NCBI GenBank assembly: GCA_002478685.1
Contig: DLPY01000035.1
Coordinates: 1 to 29,707, forward strand
Reading direction: 5' to 3'
Origin: Flavobacteriaceae bacterium UBA7446
GTDB taxonomy: Bacteria > Bacteroidota > Bacteroidia > Flavobacteriales > Flavobacteriaceae
DNA: 29,707 nucleotides
Made by a program: the position numbers and the translations under genes
In this document: positions 15,737 through 24,440 of the stretch, in pieces
How the letters are laid out: each line of letters opens with the position of its first letter
Position numbering within the stretch: position 1 is the stretch's first letter
The notes under the pieces: model-generated
The model's database searches: none
Seen by the model: only the letters and a program-made list of their open reading frames with translations
What the model was told of the DNA's origin: nothing

Positions 15737-16291
15737 ATGAAAGAAACACTCAATAAATCTTTGACTATCCAAATGGACGAAGGCGCATTTTTACTACGGA
15801 TTCTTGCTGTTCAAGACAGTATGTTTCGGTTGGCAAAAAGGTTGCTCACTTCCACAGAAGAAGCCGAAGATGCCGTACAAGAGGTGTTGACAAAATTGTG
15901 GAAAAACATGAATGCATTAGCAACAGTGTCGAATCTTGAAGGCTACGCCATGACAATGACCAAAAACTATTGTTTGGACAGGTTAAAGTCAAAGCAAGCC
16001 ACGCAGTTACGATTGGTGCATTTTAAGCATGACAAAGCCATAGCCTCACTAGACCAACACATTGATAATTGCGATAGTGTGGCGCAAGTTTTTGATTTTA
16101 TGGAAGTTTTGCCCGAACAACAAAAGTTGGTACTCCAACTTCGTGACGTGGAACAATACGATTTTGAAACCATTGCACAAATAACCGAACTATCAGAAGG
16201 TGCCGTAAGAGTAGCCCTTTCACGTGCCAGAAAAACCATACGAAAACAACTCATTAAAGCACATCAACATGGAATTGAAACAGGTTCGTGA
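15737..16291 (+). CDS. ECF-type RNA polymerase sigma factor
   Basis: The 184-residue protein has region 2 at about 30-95 (RLAKRLLTSTEEAEDAVQEVLTKLWKN, then LEGYAMTMTKNYCLDRL) and region 4 at about 125-175 (LPEQQKLVLQLRDVEQYDFETIAQ, then the helix-turn-helix ITELSEGAVRVALSRARKTIRK). It lacks regions 1 and 3, as expected of ECF factors. A second in-frame ATG at 15773 is an alternative start. It heads a four-gene operon with a membrane protein that is probably its anti-sigma factor and two DUF4252 genes. The next gene's start lies 23 nt inside its end. It may direct its own operon, but I see no duplicated promoter motif that would show this. Confidence 0.95.
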   Translation: MKETLNKSLTIQMDEGAFLLRILAVQDSMFRLAKRLLTSTEEAEDAVQEVLTKLWKNMNALATVSNLEGYAMTMTKNYCLDRLKSKQATQLRLVHFKHDKAIASLDQHIDNCDSVAQVFDFMEVLPEQQKLVLQLRDVEQYDFETIAQITELSEGAVRVALSRARKTIRKQLIKAHQHGIETGS

Positions 16292-16700
16292 ATATGTAGA
16301 CCTCTATCTTGAAGGTAAAACCTCCTTAGCGCAAGAACAAGCTTTGTTTGCGTATTTTTCGCAAATACAAGTAGATGAAAGTTTGGTACACTACAAGCCG
16401 TATTTTGCTACTCTCGCGCGGCTGCGAAAGCAGCATTTTAGCACGAATTTTAATCCAATTAAAACATCAAAATCGCTACAACTAAAACGCTTAGCGGTAA
16501 TAGCCGCAGCGGTAATTACAGCCGTTTTTGTGTTGCAACAAACCGCCATAAATTCGCAACCAGCTCTAGAGGAGATCGCCTATGAAGAATTTAAAGCGAA
16601 CATGTATCTCGTTTCCAATCAGCTGAATAAAGGCAAGCAGGGCATGGCATACATCGAAACGTTTAACCAAACCACAAATAAATATCTAAAAACAGAATAA
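16269..16700 (+). CDS. Single-pass membrane protein, putative anti-sigma factor
   Basis: I start at the ATG at 16269 (MELKQVREYVDLYLEGKTSL); a longer in-frame start at 16224 would overlap the sigma gene deeply and adds no conserved residues. The 143-residue protein has a cytoplasmic helical N-terminus of about 70 residues with VREYVDLYLEGKTSLAQEQALFAYF, which resembles the N-terminal helices of Bacteroidota anti-sigma proteins that count as 'leaf' domains around the sigma factor. One membrane helix is at 74-92 and about 50 residues lie outside. Position and topology support anti-sigma function; no zinc-binding H-x3-C-x2-C motif is present. The next gene begins one base after the stop codon. 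Confidence 0.75.
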   Translation: MELKQVREYVDLYLEGKTSLAQEQALFAYFSQIQVDESLVHYKPYFATLARLRKQHFSTNFNPIKTSKSLQLKRLAVIAAAVITAVFVLQQTAINSQPALEEIAYEEFKANMYLVSNQLNKGKQGMAYIETFNQTTNKYLKTE

Positions 16701-16701
16701 G

Positions 16702-17256
16702 ATGAAAAAGAAGATAATTTTAGTTGCTCTTTTTACCCTATCACTAAGTTGGGGGCAAGATATATTTGAAAAATACGAATACGACGATAGCGTAAGCTAT
16801 TTTTCCATTAGCCCAAAAATGTTTGAAATGCTGGCAAAACTTAGCATCGAAACCAATGACCCAGAGTCAAGTCAATTCCTGTCACTCGTACAAGAAATTA
16901 AATCGTTTAAGGTTATTACCACTGAAAGCACCGATATTGCTGGTGAGATTCAGCGTTGGGTTGACAAGCATATTAAGGCAGTAAAAATGGAAGAGTTGAT
17001 GCGTGTGCGTGATGAGGAAGCCCATGTGAATTTCTATGTAAAATCGGCGCGAAACGATGATTTGGTCAAAGAACTTTTGATGTTTGTAACTGATATCAAT
17101 ACTAAACAAATCAATTTGGGTGACCGCAAGCCTGAAACGGTGTTACTTCATTTAAGCGGAGATATTGATTTAACCCAAATCTCCAAACTTGTCAATCAGA
17201 TGAACCTTCCCGGCGGACAGCAATTGGGCAAATTAAATGAAAAAGAAAATGAATAA
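16702..17256 (+). CDS. DUF4252 family exported protein
   Basis: The 184-residue protein has a Sec signal peptide (MKKKIILVALFTLSLSWGQ) and a soluble DUF4252 domain from about residue 28: FSISPKMFEMLAKLS, the IKSFKVITTES strand and the VNFYVKS strand near 110. Its end is charged and low in structure (after about 165). DUF4252 genes regularly sit in pairs behind ECF sigma and anti-sigma genes in Flavobacteria; their biochemical role is unknown. It overlaps the next gene by 20 nt in another frame, so expression is probably coupled. Confidence 0.85.
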   Translation: MKKKIILVALFTLSLSWGQDIFEKYEYDDSVSYFSISPKMFEMLAKLSIETNDPESSQFLSLVQEIKSFKVITTESTDIAGEIQRWVDKHIKAVKMEELMRVRDEEAHVNFYVKSARNDDLVKELLMFVTDINTKQINLGDRKPETVLLHLSGDIDLTQISKLVNQMNLPGGQQLGKLNEKENE

Positions 17257-17770
17257 GTTTTGGTTTTATATTGTTGCTTTGGCGTTGGTGGGTTGTACCA
17301 CCACGCCAAGCATTCAGGAATACTATGTGTCTAAGTCCGAAGACCCGAATTTTCTAGTTGTTGACATTCCAACATCTATTTTAGGAATAGGAAACAATTC
17401 ACTCTCCCAAGAGGAGGAGGAAGCTTTAAGCTCATTTCAAAAACTCAATGTGTTGTTGTTTCGCAAAACAGCAACAAATGCCGACCAACTTCCAGCAGAA
17501 TTATCCGTTGTGCGTTCCATTATCGACAATAAAACCTTTGAGCCGCTATTGGTTATGAGCGATAGGCAGTACTCAGGGAAACTTGTTTTGGAGGGAACAG
17601 TAGATAACCCCGATGAGATTGTGTTTTTTGGCTCTGCTGATGAAGGTTTTGTGTTGTTACGCCTTATTGGACGTGACATGCAGGTGGAAAAAGCCATGAT
17701 TTTGGCAAACGCCATTCAGCGCGGAAATGGACTGCAAAACGCAGCGAAAGCCTTAAGCGGCATGTTTTAA
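17237..17770 (+). CDS. DUF4252 family lipoprotein
   Basis: The 177-residue protein has a lipoprotein signal with the lipobox ALVGC, the cysteine being residue 20 from the first ATG or 16 from the second ATG at 17249. The second start would shorten the overlap with the previous gene and is equally plausible. The mature part resembles a DUF4252 domain and so is a probable diverged paralogue of the preceding gene (FQKLNVLLFRKT corresponds to the IKSFKVITTES strand, and EIVFFGSADEGFVLLRLIGRD to its C-terminal strands). Together they look like a soluble and a membrane-tethered version of one module. Its stop overlaps that of purB by four bases. Confidence 0.8.
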   Translation: MKKKMNKFWFYIVALALVGCTTTPSIQEYYVSKSEDPNFLVVDIPTSILGIGNNSLSQEEEEALSSFQKLNVLLFRKTATNADQLPAELSVVRSIIDNKTFEPLLVMSDRQYSGKLVLEGTVDNPDEIVFFGSADEGFVLLRLIGRDMQVEKAMILANAIQRGNGLQNAAKALSGMF

Positions 17771-19110
17771 ATTCCCGTATAATTTTCGGGGCGCAATGCG
17801 TGAAGCGTAGCTTTTACTTTAGTTGAAACATTAAGTGTTTCTATGAACTCACGAATAGCCGTTTTGTCAATGTATGAATTGGTGCGTGTTAGTGCCTTGA
17901 GCGCCTCGTAAGGTTTTGGATAGCCCTCGCGACGCAATACAGTTTGAATAGCCTCCGCAAGTACCGCCCAGTTTTGATCTAAATCCTGTTGGACTTTTTC
18001 TTTGTTTACCAAAAGTTTTCCCATACCTTTTGTGAGCGATGCAAAGCTTATGAGCATATGTGCCATAGGAACACCTGCATTTCTGAGAACAGTGCTATCG
18101 GTAAGGTCGCGTTGTAATCTGGAAATAGGTAATTTTTCTGCCAAATGTGAAAGCATTGCATTGGCTATGCCGAGATTACCTTCTGCGTTTTCAAAATCAA
18201 TAGGATTTACTTTGTGCGGCATTGCCGATGAACCCACTTCACCTTCATTGATTTGCTGTTTAAAGTAATCCATGGAAATATATGTCCATATATCACGAGC
18301 AAAATCAATCAAAATGGTATTGATTCGTCTTTGCGCATCGCAAAGCGCAGCATAGTGATCGTAATGTTCAATTTGTGTGGTAGGGAAGGAGTGATGTAAA
18401 CCCAACTTTTTTTCAACAAATGACGTCCCAAAAGCCTTCCAATCAATATCGGGATAGGCCACATGATGTGCATTGTAATTTCCTGTTGCTCCACCAAATT
18501 TGGCTGCCATAGGCACTTGCTCAATCAACTTGATTTGTTCTTCAATTCGCGTTTTGAATACGCTAAGTTCTTTGTCTAAGCGTGTAGGTGATGCAGGTTG
18601 TCCATGTGTGCGTGCCAAAATGGGCAAATGGGCACATTGAGCAATCAGCGCATCTATGGCACGCATTACTTCTTCCAATGCGGTCAAGTACACATCTTCA
18701 TACGCTTCTTTAACAGAAAGCGGGATAGCAGTGTTGTTTACGTCTTGCGAAGTCAGACCAAAATGGATAAACTCTTTATAAACACCTATATTGAGGTCAT
18801 CAAAAATTTGTTTTAAGAAATACTCTACCGCTTTCACATCGTGGTTGGTTTCCTTTTCAATGTCCTTAATTGTTTGTGCTTGATCGAGGCTAAAATGACG
18901 ATATACGCTACGCAGTTCTTCAAAAAGAGCTATTGGAAAATTGGCTAGTTGCAGCAACGGAAGTTCACAAAGTGCAATAAAATATTCTACCTCGACTCGA
19001 ACGCGGTATTGAATCAATCCAAACTCAGAAAAATAAGGACTTAAGGATTTGGTTTTAGTACGATAGCGACCGTCTACAGGTGAAATTGCGCTTAGTTTGT
19101 TTAATAGCAT
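17767..19110 (-). CDS. purB: Adenylosuccinate lyase
   Basis: PurB cleaves fumarate from adenylosuccinate and from SAICAR in purine synthesis. The 447-residue protein begins LNKLSAISPVDGRYRTKTKSL, as PurB proteins do, has the TSQDVNNTA motif near 117-125, RTHGQPASPT near 165-174, and the fumarase superfamily signature GSSAMPHKVNP at 293-303, whose flexible loop carries the catalytic serine. Length and motifs fit the long E. coli-like class. It is monocistronic, with a TACCTTTG box 14 nt upstream. Confidence 0.97.
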   Translation of the reverse strand: MLLNKLSAISPVDGRYRTKTKSLSPYFSEFGLIQYRVRVEVEYFIALCELPLLQLANFPIALFEELRSVYRHFSLDQAQTIKDIEKETNHDVKAVEYFLKQIFDDLNIGVYKEFIHFGLTSQDVNNTAIPLSVKEAYEDVYLTALEEVMRAIDALIAQCAHLPILARTHGQPASPTRLDKELSVFKTRIEEQIKLIEQVPMAAKFGGATGNYNAHHVAYPDIDWKAFGTSFVEKKLGLHHSFPTTQIEHYDHYAALCDAQRRINTILIDFARDIWTYISMDYFKQQINEGEVGSSAMPHKVNPIDFENAEGNLGIANAMLSHLAEKLPISRLQRDLTDSTVLRNAGVPMAHMLISFASLTKGMGKLLVNKEKVQQDLDQNWAVLAEAIQTVLRREGYPKPYEALKALTRTNSYIDKTAIREFIETLNVSTKVKATLHALRPENYTGI

Positions 19111-19124
19111 ATGATTTCAAAATG

Positions 19125-19132
19125 CAAAGGTA
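19125..19132 (-). promoter_or_regulatory. -7 box of purB
   Basis: TACCTTTG on the minus strand, an exact consensus match, 14 nt before the purB ATG. No TTG is seen at the usual distance upstream. Confidence 0.5.
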
Positions 19133-19147
19133 GAGATTTTCGTCTTT

Positions 19148-19900
19148 TTAACGATTAAGCACTTTGTATTCTTCATAACACCCACTGATAGCCTCCAAAA
19201 TTTGCAAATCATTAGCTCCTTTGATAAAGCCATCTGAAAAGTTACATTTTCGAAGAATTTCATCGATGTCTATGCGGTCTATTTGGAGCAATTCTTCAAG
19301 TGTTTTACGATCATATTTTACGGCAAGGAGATCACGGAGCTCATTGTTACCTCGTACTTTTTTAAGCTTCCGTAATTGATTGGGTTTTTGCCCAAAAATA
19401 TTATACAAAAAATCAGCAGGATTGGTAACGGCTTGCAGAATTCGCATAGCAGTTCCAGGAGTTTGATTTCCTGCTTCGTACCCACCTGATGGTAATCCAG
19501 GAATATTGTACCGACGGGTTCGATTGATGGGTATATTACGTGCATCAATATCCAAATATCCGGTAAGCTGATAGGGCCTAACAACAACTTCTTCGAGTGC
19601 CAACGCCAATTCAGTAAGTTTAAATCGGGTGTTAGGATACTTGATGAGATCATTTGAAACACGCACTTTTATGGATTTGTAGCCTAAATATGAAAAGTAG
19701 AGAGTATCGTTTACTTCAGCATCAATTTCAAATTTACCTTCCTTATCTGTAATGGACATAGTAACTTTGTTTAGGTTGATGATATGTACCGTTGGGATAG
19801 GTTTTTGATCTGCAGCATTTTCAACATACCCAATGACTTCCTGCCCGAAAGTCAATGAGCAACACATCAATAAAAAGCAATACGTAAAACGTGTCATCAT
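19148..19900 (-). CDS. Exported protein with a carboxypeptidase regulatory-like domain
   Basis: The 250-residue protein has a signal peptide (ending LTFGQ at about 20), then a CarboxypepD_reg-like beta-sandwich at about 22-98 (VIGYVENAADQKPIPTVHI ... TDKEGKFEIDAEVNDTLYFSYLGYK). After an EEVVVRPYQLTGYL turn, the rest is a helical tail of unknown type. The first domain is the one placed before TonB receptors, here without a barrel, so this is not a receptor. Two adjacent ATGs (19900 and 19897) are possible. The second leaves exactly four bases after a TAGTATTG box, the spacing seen at several other genes here. Function unknown; probably outer-membrane or periplasmic. Confidence 0.75.
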   Translation of the reverse strand: MMTRFTYCFLLMCCSLTFGQEVIGYVENAADQKPIPTVHIINLNKVTMSITDKEGKFEIDAEVNDTLYFSYLGYKSIKVRVSNDLIKYPNTRFKLTELALALEEVVVRPYQLTGYLDIDARNIPINRTRRYNIPGLPSGGYEAGNQTPGTAMRILQAVTNPADFLYNIFGQKPNQLRKLKKVRGNNELRDLLAVKYDRKTLEELLQIDRIDIDEILRKCNFSDGFIKGANDLQILEAISGCYEEYKVLNR

Positions 19901-19961
19901 ACAATACTACATACTAAGTGTATTCCATTTTGGTCTGCAATCTTCTGCCCTAAATTTAACA

Positions 19962-20540
19962 CTATGTTATCGAATTTAAATAATGTTTTAGCTTAAAAAT
20001 TGCACGGCTGCGGTGGCTTAAACGTAGTTTTATTTCTTTAGGGAGTTCACCAAAAGTTTTATTATACCCTTCAGGGATAAACAGCGGATCATACCCAAAC
20101 CCACCTGAGCCGCTAAGTTGATGGGCAATGGTTCCTTTGACAATCCCTTCAAAAGTTAGTTCTGCTGTTGCATCTTTATACGAAATCACCGTCCTAAATT
20201 GGGCTACACGATTTGGCTCATTTGCCAATCCATCTAATAATTTGGTGTTGTTTTTGGCATGATTTTTTTCTTCTCCGGCATAACGCGCCGAATACACACC
20301 AGGAGCACCATCAAGTGCTAGAACTTCCAATCCGCTGTCGTCAGCAAAAACGGGGGTTTTAAACACTTTAAAAATGTGTCTTGCTTTGAGTAACGCATTG
20401 CCCACAAAAGTATCTTCGGTTTCAGCAATGTCTTGATGGTAGTCTAAGTCCGCTAAACTCACGACTGAAACACCATCAAAAACAGCTTTTACTTCTTGAA
20501 CTTTGTTCTGATTATGCGTAGCAAAAATAAGTTTTTTCAT
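19962..20540 (-). CDS. rdgB: Non-canonical purine NTP pyrophosphatase (XTP/dITP diphosphatase)
   Basis: RdgB removes deaminated purine nucleotides such as dITP and XTP from the pool. The 192-residue protein has the family start LIFATHNQNKVQEV (3-16), FADDSGLEV near 64-72 with the catalytic acidic residues, the GYDPLF motif near 150, and the LSHRSRA end near 173-179. Its ATG overlaps the rlmH stop codon (ATGA at 20537-20540), so the two are co-translated from one message. Confidence 0.96.
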   Translation of the reverse strand: MKKLIFATHNQNKVQEVKAVFDGVSVVSLADLDYHQDIAETEDTFVGNALLKARHIFKVFKTPVFADDSGLEVLALDGAPGVYSARYAGEEKNHAKNNTKLLDGLANEPNRVAQFRTVISYKDATAELTFEGIVKGTIAHQLSGSGGFGYDPLFIPEGYNKTFGELPKEIKLRLSHRSRAIFKLKHYLNSIT

Positions 20541-21010
20541 TCGTGATGATAGGGTTCGTTATTTAAAATTGAAAAGGCTCTATATAGCTGTTCCAACACA
20601 AAAATACGTACCATTTGATGTGAAAAAGTCATGGTTGAAAGCGATATTTTGTGTTGTGCCCTTTTGTATACATCCGCTGAAAAACCATAGGGTCCACCAA
20701 TTGCAAAAACCAAATTTTTAGTACCTGCATTCATGCGTTTTTGTAGAAAATCTGCAAAGCCCCTAGAAGTAGATTGACTGCCTTTTTCATCTAAAAGTAC
20801 AAGTACGTCTTGTGTGCTTAGGTGTTTTAAAAAGTGTTTTCCTTCCTCTTCTTTTTGTTCCGCTTCGCGTAGCTTTTTTGTGTTTTTTAATTCGATAAGT
20901 TCCAACCATTCAAATTTGATGTAATGCGATAGGCGTTTTTGATATTCGGGCAACCAATCGCGCAATGCGTCGTGATTGGTTTTACCTGTGCAGATTACTT
21001 TAATTTTCAC
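20537..21010 (-). CDS. rlmH: 23S rRNA (pseudouridine1915-N3)-methyltransferase
   Basis: RlmH methylates pseudouridine 1915 in helix 69 of 23S rRNA. The 157-residue SPOUT protein has LLDEKGSQSTSRGFADFL at 72-89, the SAM-binding knot IGGPYGF at 104-110, and the C-terminal MTFSHQMVRIFVLEQLYRA and YHHE end that define the family. The start codon is GTG (21008-21010), fixed by the conserved MKIKVIC beginning. It lies four bases after a TACCTTCG box, so the message is probably leaderless. It is translationally coupled to rdgB by a 4-nt overlap. Confidence 0.96.
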   Translation of the reverse strand: MKIKVICTGKTNHDALRDWLPEYQKRLSHYIKFEWLELIELKNTKKLREAEQKEEEGKHFLKHLSTQDVLVLLDEKGSQSTSRGFADFLQKRMNAGTKNLVFAIGGPYGFSADVYKRAQHKISLSTMTFSHQMVRIFVLEQLYRAFSILNNEPYHHE

Positions 21011-21014
21011 AATG

Positions 21015-21022
21015 CGAAGGTA
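21015..21022 (-). promoter_or_regulatory. -7 box of rlmH-rdgB, predicting a leaderless message
   Basis: TACCTTCG on the minus strand, one mismatch from TAnnTTTG and the same variant seen at rpsF, is followed by exactly four bases and the GTG start codon. Confidence 0.5.
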
Positions 21023-21054
21023 TCAACTTTTATGCTAGCCTCCACTTTAATAAT

Positions 21055-21062
21055 TACCTTAG
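21055..21062 (+). promoter_or_regulatory. -7 box of yihY-priA, predicting a leaderless message
   Basis: TACCTTAG has one mismatch to TAnnTTTG and is followed by exactly four bases and the ATG at 21067, mirroring the divergent rlmH promoter 33 bp away. Confidence 0.45.
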
Positions 21063-21066
21063 CAAC

Positions 21067-21939
21067 ATGGTTCAAAAAATCGTGCAAGATATCACAGCAT
21101 GGATGCATCGCATTCAATTTGGCGATGCAGGTGCTATTTCGCTTTATCAAATTGTTGAGCTTTATTTTTTAGGAATTATCAAAGGAACTCTAACCACAAG
21201 GGCAAGTAGTATTGCCTTTAGTTTTTTTATGGCGTTGTTTCCCTTTTTAATTTTTGTTTTAAATCTTATTCCATTTATACCCGTTGCCAATATTGAAGAC
21301 ACTTTTTCGTCATTTTTTCTATCGGTAGCTCCTTCAGAAGCACAAGATTTTTTGAACAGTGTGCTTTACGACATTCAATCTAAACCCAGAAGAAGTTTGC
21401 TTTCTTCCACTTTTTTACTTTCTATTTTTTTTATGGGTAATGGTGTAAATGCCATTTTTGGAGGATTCAGTGAATCTATTCATGTAAGTCTTGGTAGACA
21501 CTTTGTCAAGCAATATATTTATGCTGTTGCTGTTGGTGTTTTGTTGGGATTGATGCTGTTAATTTCCATTGCCGGCTATTTATTTTTTGAACTTTTAGTG
21601 GCACAAATTTTCGATTTTGGATTTTTGCTCAGCCCGTGGGTACGCCTCTTGTTTTTCTTTGGAATGGCATATATGGTGAGCTCTATATTATTTTATTTTG
21701 GCACACATCGTGGGGTTTCTAGTTTCTTTTCGGCAGGTGCTTTGGTAACAACTTTTTTGTTTGCTCTGACTTCGTATGGTTTTGGAATTTACCTTGACAA
21801 TTTTGCCCAATACAACCAACTTTATGGTTCTATAGGTGCAATCCTTATTTTGATGCTGTATATTTGGTTAAATGCGATAGTCTTGTTATTAGGATTTGAA
21901 CTTAATGCCTCTATCGCTAAGCTAAAACAGTCTAGCTAA
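21067..21939 (+). CDS. YihY/virulence factor BrkB family membrane protein
   Basis: The 290-residue protein has six predicted membrane helices (about 50-75, 100-125 and four more between 140 and 285) and the family motif TRASSIAFSFFMALFPFL near 42-59. The family was once called ribonuclease BN in error; its true function is unknown, with proposed roles in envelope transport. The stop codon shares one base with the priA start (TAATG at 21937-21941), so the pair is translationally coupled, though no functional link is evident. The message seems to begin at the start codon. Confidence 0.9.
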   Translation: MVQKIVQDITAWMHRIQFGDAGAISLYQIVELYFLGIIKGTLTTRASSIAFSFFMALFPFLIFVLNLIPFIPVANIEDTFSSFFLSVAPSEAQDFLNSVLYDIQSKPRRSLLSSTFLLSIFFMGNGVNAIFGGFSESIHVSLGRHFVKQYIYAVAVGVLLGLMLLISIAGYLFFELLVAQIFDFGFLLSPWVRLLFFFGMAYMVSSILFYFGTHRGVSSFFSAGALVTTFLFALTSYGFGIYLDNFAQYNQLYGSIGAILILMLYIWLNAIVLLLGFELNASIAKLKQSS

Positions 21940-24374
21940 TGCCATTTTTTTTAGATGTAATTCTTCCCCTACCGCTAAAGGAAACCTTTACATATTCCGT
22001 TACTCCAGCCGAGGCAGAAGTACTAAAGCCTGGAATGCGTGTTGTAGTTCCGTTTGGCAAGCGAAAAATGTATACCGCAATTATTTTCAACATCCACCAA
22101 AATGCACCAAAGGCTTATAAACCAAAACAAATTGACAGCGTTATTGATACACAGCCTATACTTACTCCAGTACAAATTTCTTTTTTACGATGGATAGCTT
22201 CCTACTACCAAGCACCTTTGGGATTGGTGTTGCGAACAGCACTCCCTTCTGTGATGCTACTGGAAAGTGAAACGGAAATTATCATTAAAGAATGGAAAGT
22301 TGTATTGCCAAAGCTATCGAAAAATGCCAAAAAACTGTTGGAGCAGGTGCAACCAAAAAACACTCTATCCTTATCACAGGTGCAGCAGCTGATAGGAGTA
22401 AATAATCCTTTCCCTGTTTTGAACGAATTGGTTGAAGCAAAATATGCGGTATTAAAGGAGGAAGTGTATGCGCAATATCAGCCCAAAGAACAAACGGAAG
22501 TAGTACTACATCCACGCTTGAAAGACGATGACGCGCTAAAGCAGCAACTAGAGGATTTGGTATCAAAACCAAAGCAGTATAAAGTCCTTTTGACCTTTTT
22601 ACAACAAAAAAATGCGGTTGTGCTTTCAGATTTTTCCAAATTAGAAACCGTCAGTTCGTCTTCTATTCAGACCCTCATCAAACATAATGTTTTGGTTAAG
22701 CAAAAGCGTATTGTGGATCGTTTGCCTACCAAAACAATTCCAGACGAGCCACTTCTTCCTCTAACAATACCGCAAAATAATGCCAAAACCGATATCCAAA
22801 AAAGCTGGGAATCCAAGGCAATTACGTTGCTTCATGGGGTTACGGGTTCTGGGAAAACCGAAGTATATATGCATTTGATTCAAGACCAATTAACTGCTGG
22901 AAAACAAGTATTGTTTTTGGTGCCTGAAATCAGCCTGACTACACAGCTCATGCAACGATTATATACGTTTTTTGGACAATATTTAGCGGTATATCACTCC
23001 AAATACAGCCCGCAAGAACGAGTCGAAACATGGGAAAAAATCAATCAAAATAATCCTAAAGCAAGATTGGTTTTGGGTGCGCGCTCGGCAGCTTTGCTTC
23101 CCTTTCATTTGTTAGGATTAATAATCATAGATGAGTCGCACGAAACCTCATACAAACAATATGATGCTGCGCCACGCTATCACGCCAGAGATGCTGCTAT
23201 GGTTTTGGCAAAGATGCACAACGCAAAAGTATTGTTGGGGACTGCAACGCCTAGTGTAGAAACCTATCGCCATGCCTCAACGGGTAAATACGGTTTGGTG
23301 CCACTTACCGAACGTTTTCAAGATGCACAAATGCCCAAAATCCATTTTGTGGATTTGGCAGAAGCGTATCGGAAAAAGCAAATGAATGGACATTTATCGA
23401 AGTCACTTGTTCAAGCTATTGAACAAACCCTACAAGAAAAAAATCAAGTGTTGTTATTTCAAAACCGCAGAGGATACGCCTCTTTTGTGGAGTGTAGCCA
23501 GTGCGCTCACGTACCACAATGTCCAAGCTGTGATGTGAGTCTTACTTATCATCAGGTGAACAATGAATTGCGCTGTCACTACTGTGGTTATTCGGAAAAA
23601 TATGCAGCCGCCTGTGCTGCCTGCGGCACGGTTTCGCCGCAAACCCTGGGATTGGGAACACAACAGTTGGAAGAAGAAATACAACAATTATTTCCTTCTG
23701 CAGGTGTGGCGCGAATGGATTTAGACACTACCCGAAAAAAGCACGCGCATCAGAAACTGATTACGGCTTTTGCTAAAGGAGAAATTGATATTTTGATTGG
23801 AACGCAAATGGTAACCAAAGGCTTGGATTTTAAGTACGTTACCTTAGTTGGTGTGCTATCTGCAGATAACTTTTTGCATTTTCCAGATTTTAGGGCACAC
23901 GAACGTGCTTTTCAAGTGCTGACGCAGGTGGCGGGTCGAGCGGGAAGATTTGGAGATAAAAGCAAGGTTTTAGTGCAAACTTTTCAGCCCACTCACCCTG
24001 TGTTAAAATTTGTTCAGCAGTATGATTACACTTCTTTTTTTGAGCAACAAATTCAACAAAGAAAGCAGTTTGGCTACCCCCCATTTATGCGTATTATTCG
24101 AATTGAGTTGCGGCATAAAAACATGTCTTCACTTATTGATGCTGGCTCGTGGCTAAAACAAGGTTTGCAGGAACGTTTTTCCTATGTTCTGGGACCTGCT
24201 TCGCCACTTGTGGGCAGACAACGCAACTATTACATTTTGCATACACTCATTAAACTACCACTTGACTTTTCTACATCAGCCGCCAAAACACGTCTTGCGG
24301 CCTTGTTGCACAGCTTTGCACAAGTGGGTGTATTTAAGCAGGTCAAGGTGTCAATTGATGTGGATCCACAATAA
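21939..24374 (+). CDS. priA: Primosomal replication restart helicase PriA
   Basis: PriA rebuilds replication forks away from the origin. The 811-residue protein has the N-terminal 3'-end-binding domain (FLDVILPLPLKETFTYSV), a winged-helix part at about 110-270, the helicase core with Walker A GVTGSGKTEVY near 298-308, motif II as DESHETSYKQYD from about 397 (DESH where enterobacteria have DEEH), and eight zinc-binding cysteines in two clusters near 518-562 (CSQC, CPSC, CHYC, CAAC). The helicase C-lobe motifs GTQMVTKGLDF and QVAGRAGRFG follow. All key residues are present. It is probably expressed from the yihY promoter. Confidence 0.97.
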   Translation: MPFFLDVILPLPLKETFTYSVTPAEAEVLKPGMRVVVPFGKRKMYTAIIFNIHQNAPKAYKPKQIDSVIDTQPILTPVQISFLRWIASYYQAPLGLVLRTALPSVMLLESETEIIIKEWKVVLPKLSKNAKKLLEQVQPKNTLSLSQVQQLIGVNNPFPVLNELVEAKYAVLKEEVYAQYQPKEQTEVVLHPRLKDDDALKQQLEDLVSKPKQYKVLLTFLQQKNAVVLSDFSKLETVSSSSIQTLIKHNVLVKQKRIVDRLPTKTIPDEPLLPLTIPQNNAKTDIQKSWESKAITLLHGVTGSGKTEVYMHLIQDQLTAGKQVLFLVPEISLTTQLMQRLYTFFGQYLAVYHSKYSPQERVETWEKINQNNPKARLVLGARSAALLPFHLLGLIIIDESHETSYKQYDAAPRYHARDAAMVLAKMHNAKVLLGTATPSVETYRHASTGKYGLVPLTERFQDAQMPKIHFVDLAEAYRKKQMNGHLSKSLVQAIEQTLQEKNQVLLFQNRRGYASFVECSQCAHVPQCPSCDVSLTYHQVNNELRCHYCGYSEKYAAACAACGTVSPQTLGLGTQQLEEEIQQLFPSAGVARMDLDTTRKKHAHQKLITAFAKGEIDILIGTQMVTKGLDFKYVTLVGVLSADNFLHFPDFRAHERAFQVLTQVAGRAGRFGDKSKVLVQTFQPTHPVLKFVQQYDYTSFFEQQIQQRKQFGYPPFMRIIRIELRHKNMSSLIDAGSWLKQGLQERFSYVLGPASPLVGRQRNYYILHTLIKLPLDFSTSAAKTRLAALLHSFAQVGVFKQVKVSIDVDPQ

Positions 24375-24388
24375 TTGCACGAACAGGT

Positions 24389-24418
24389 TTGAACAAGCCA
24401 ATAAAATGCGTACTTTCG
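24389..24418 (+). promoter_or_regulatory. Promoter of the rpsF-rpsR-rplI operon
   Basis: TTG at 24389-24391, a 19-bp spacer and TACTTTCG at 24411-24418 (one mismatch to TAnnTTTG). It lies 22 nt before the rpsF ATG. Confidence 0.6.
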
Positions 24419-24440
24419 CCGTCCAATTAAAAAATCATTT

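Noticed and set aside
16224..16268. Longer start of the putative anti-sigma gene
   Set aside because: It would lie deep in the sigma factor's conserved region 4 coding sequence and adds residues unlike known anti-sigma N-termini; the ATG at 16269 suits the family better.
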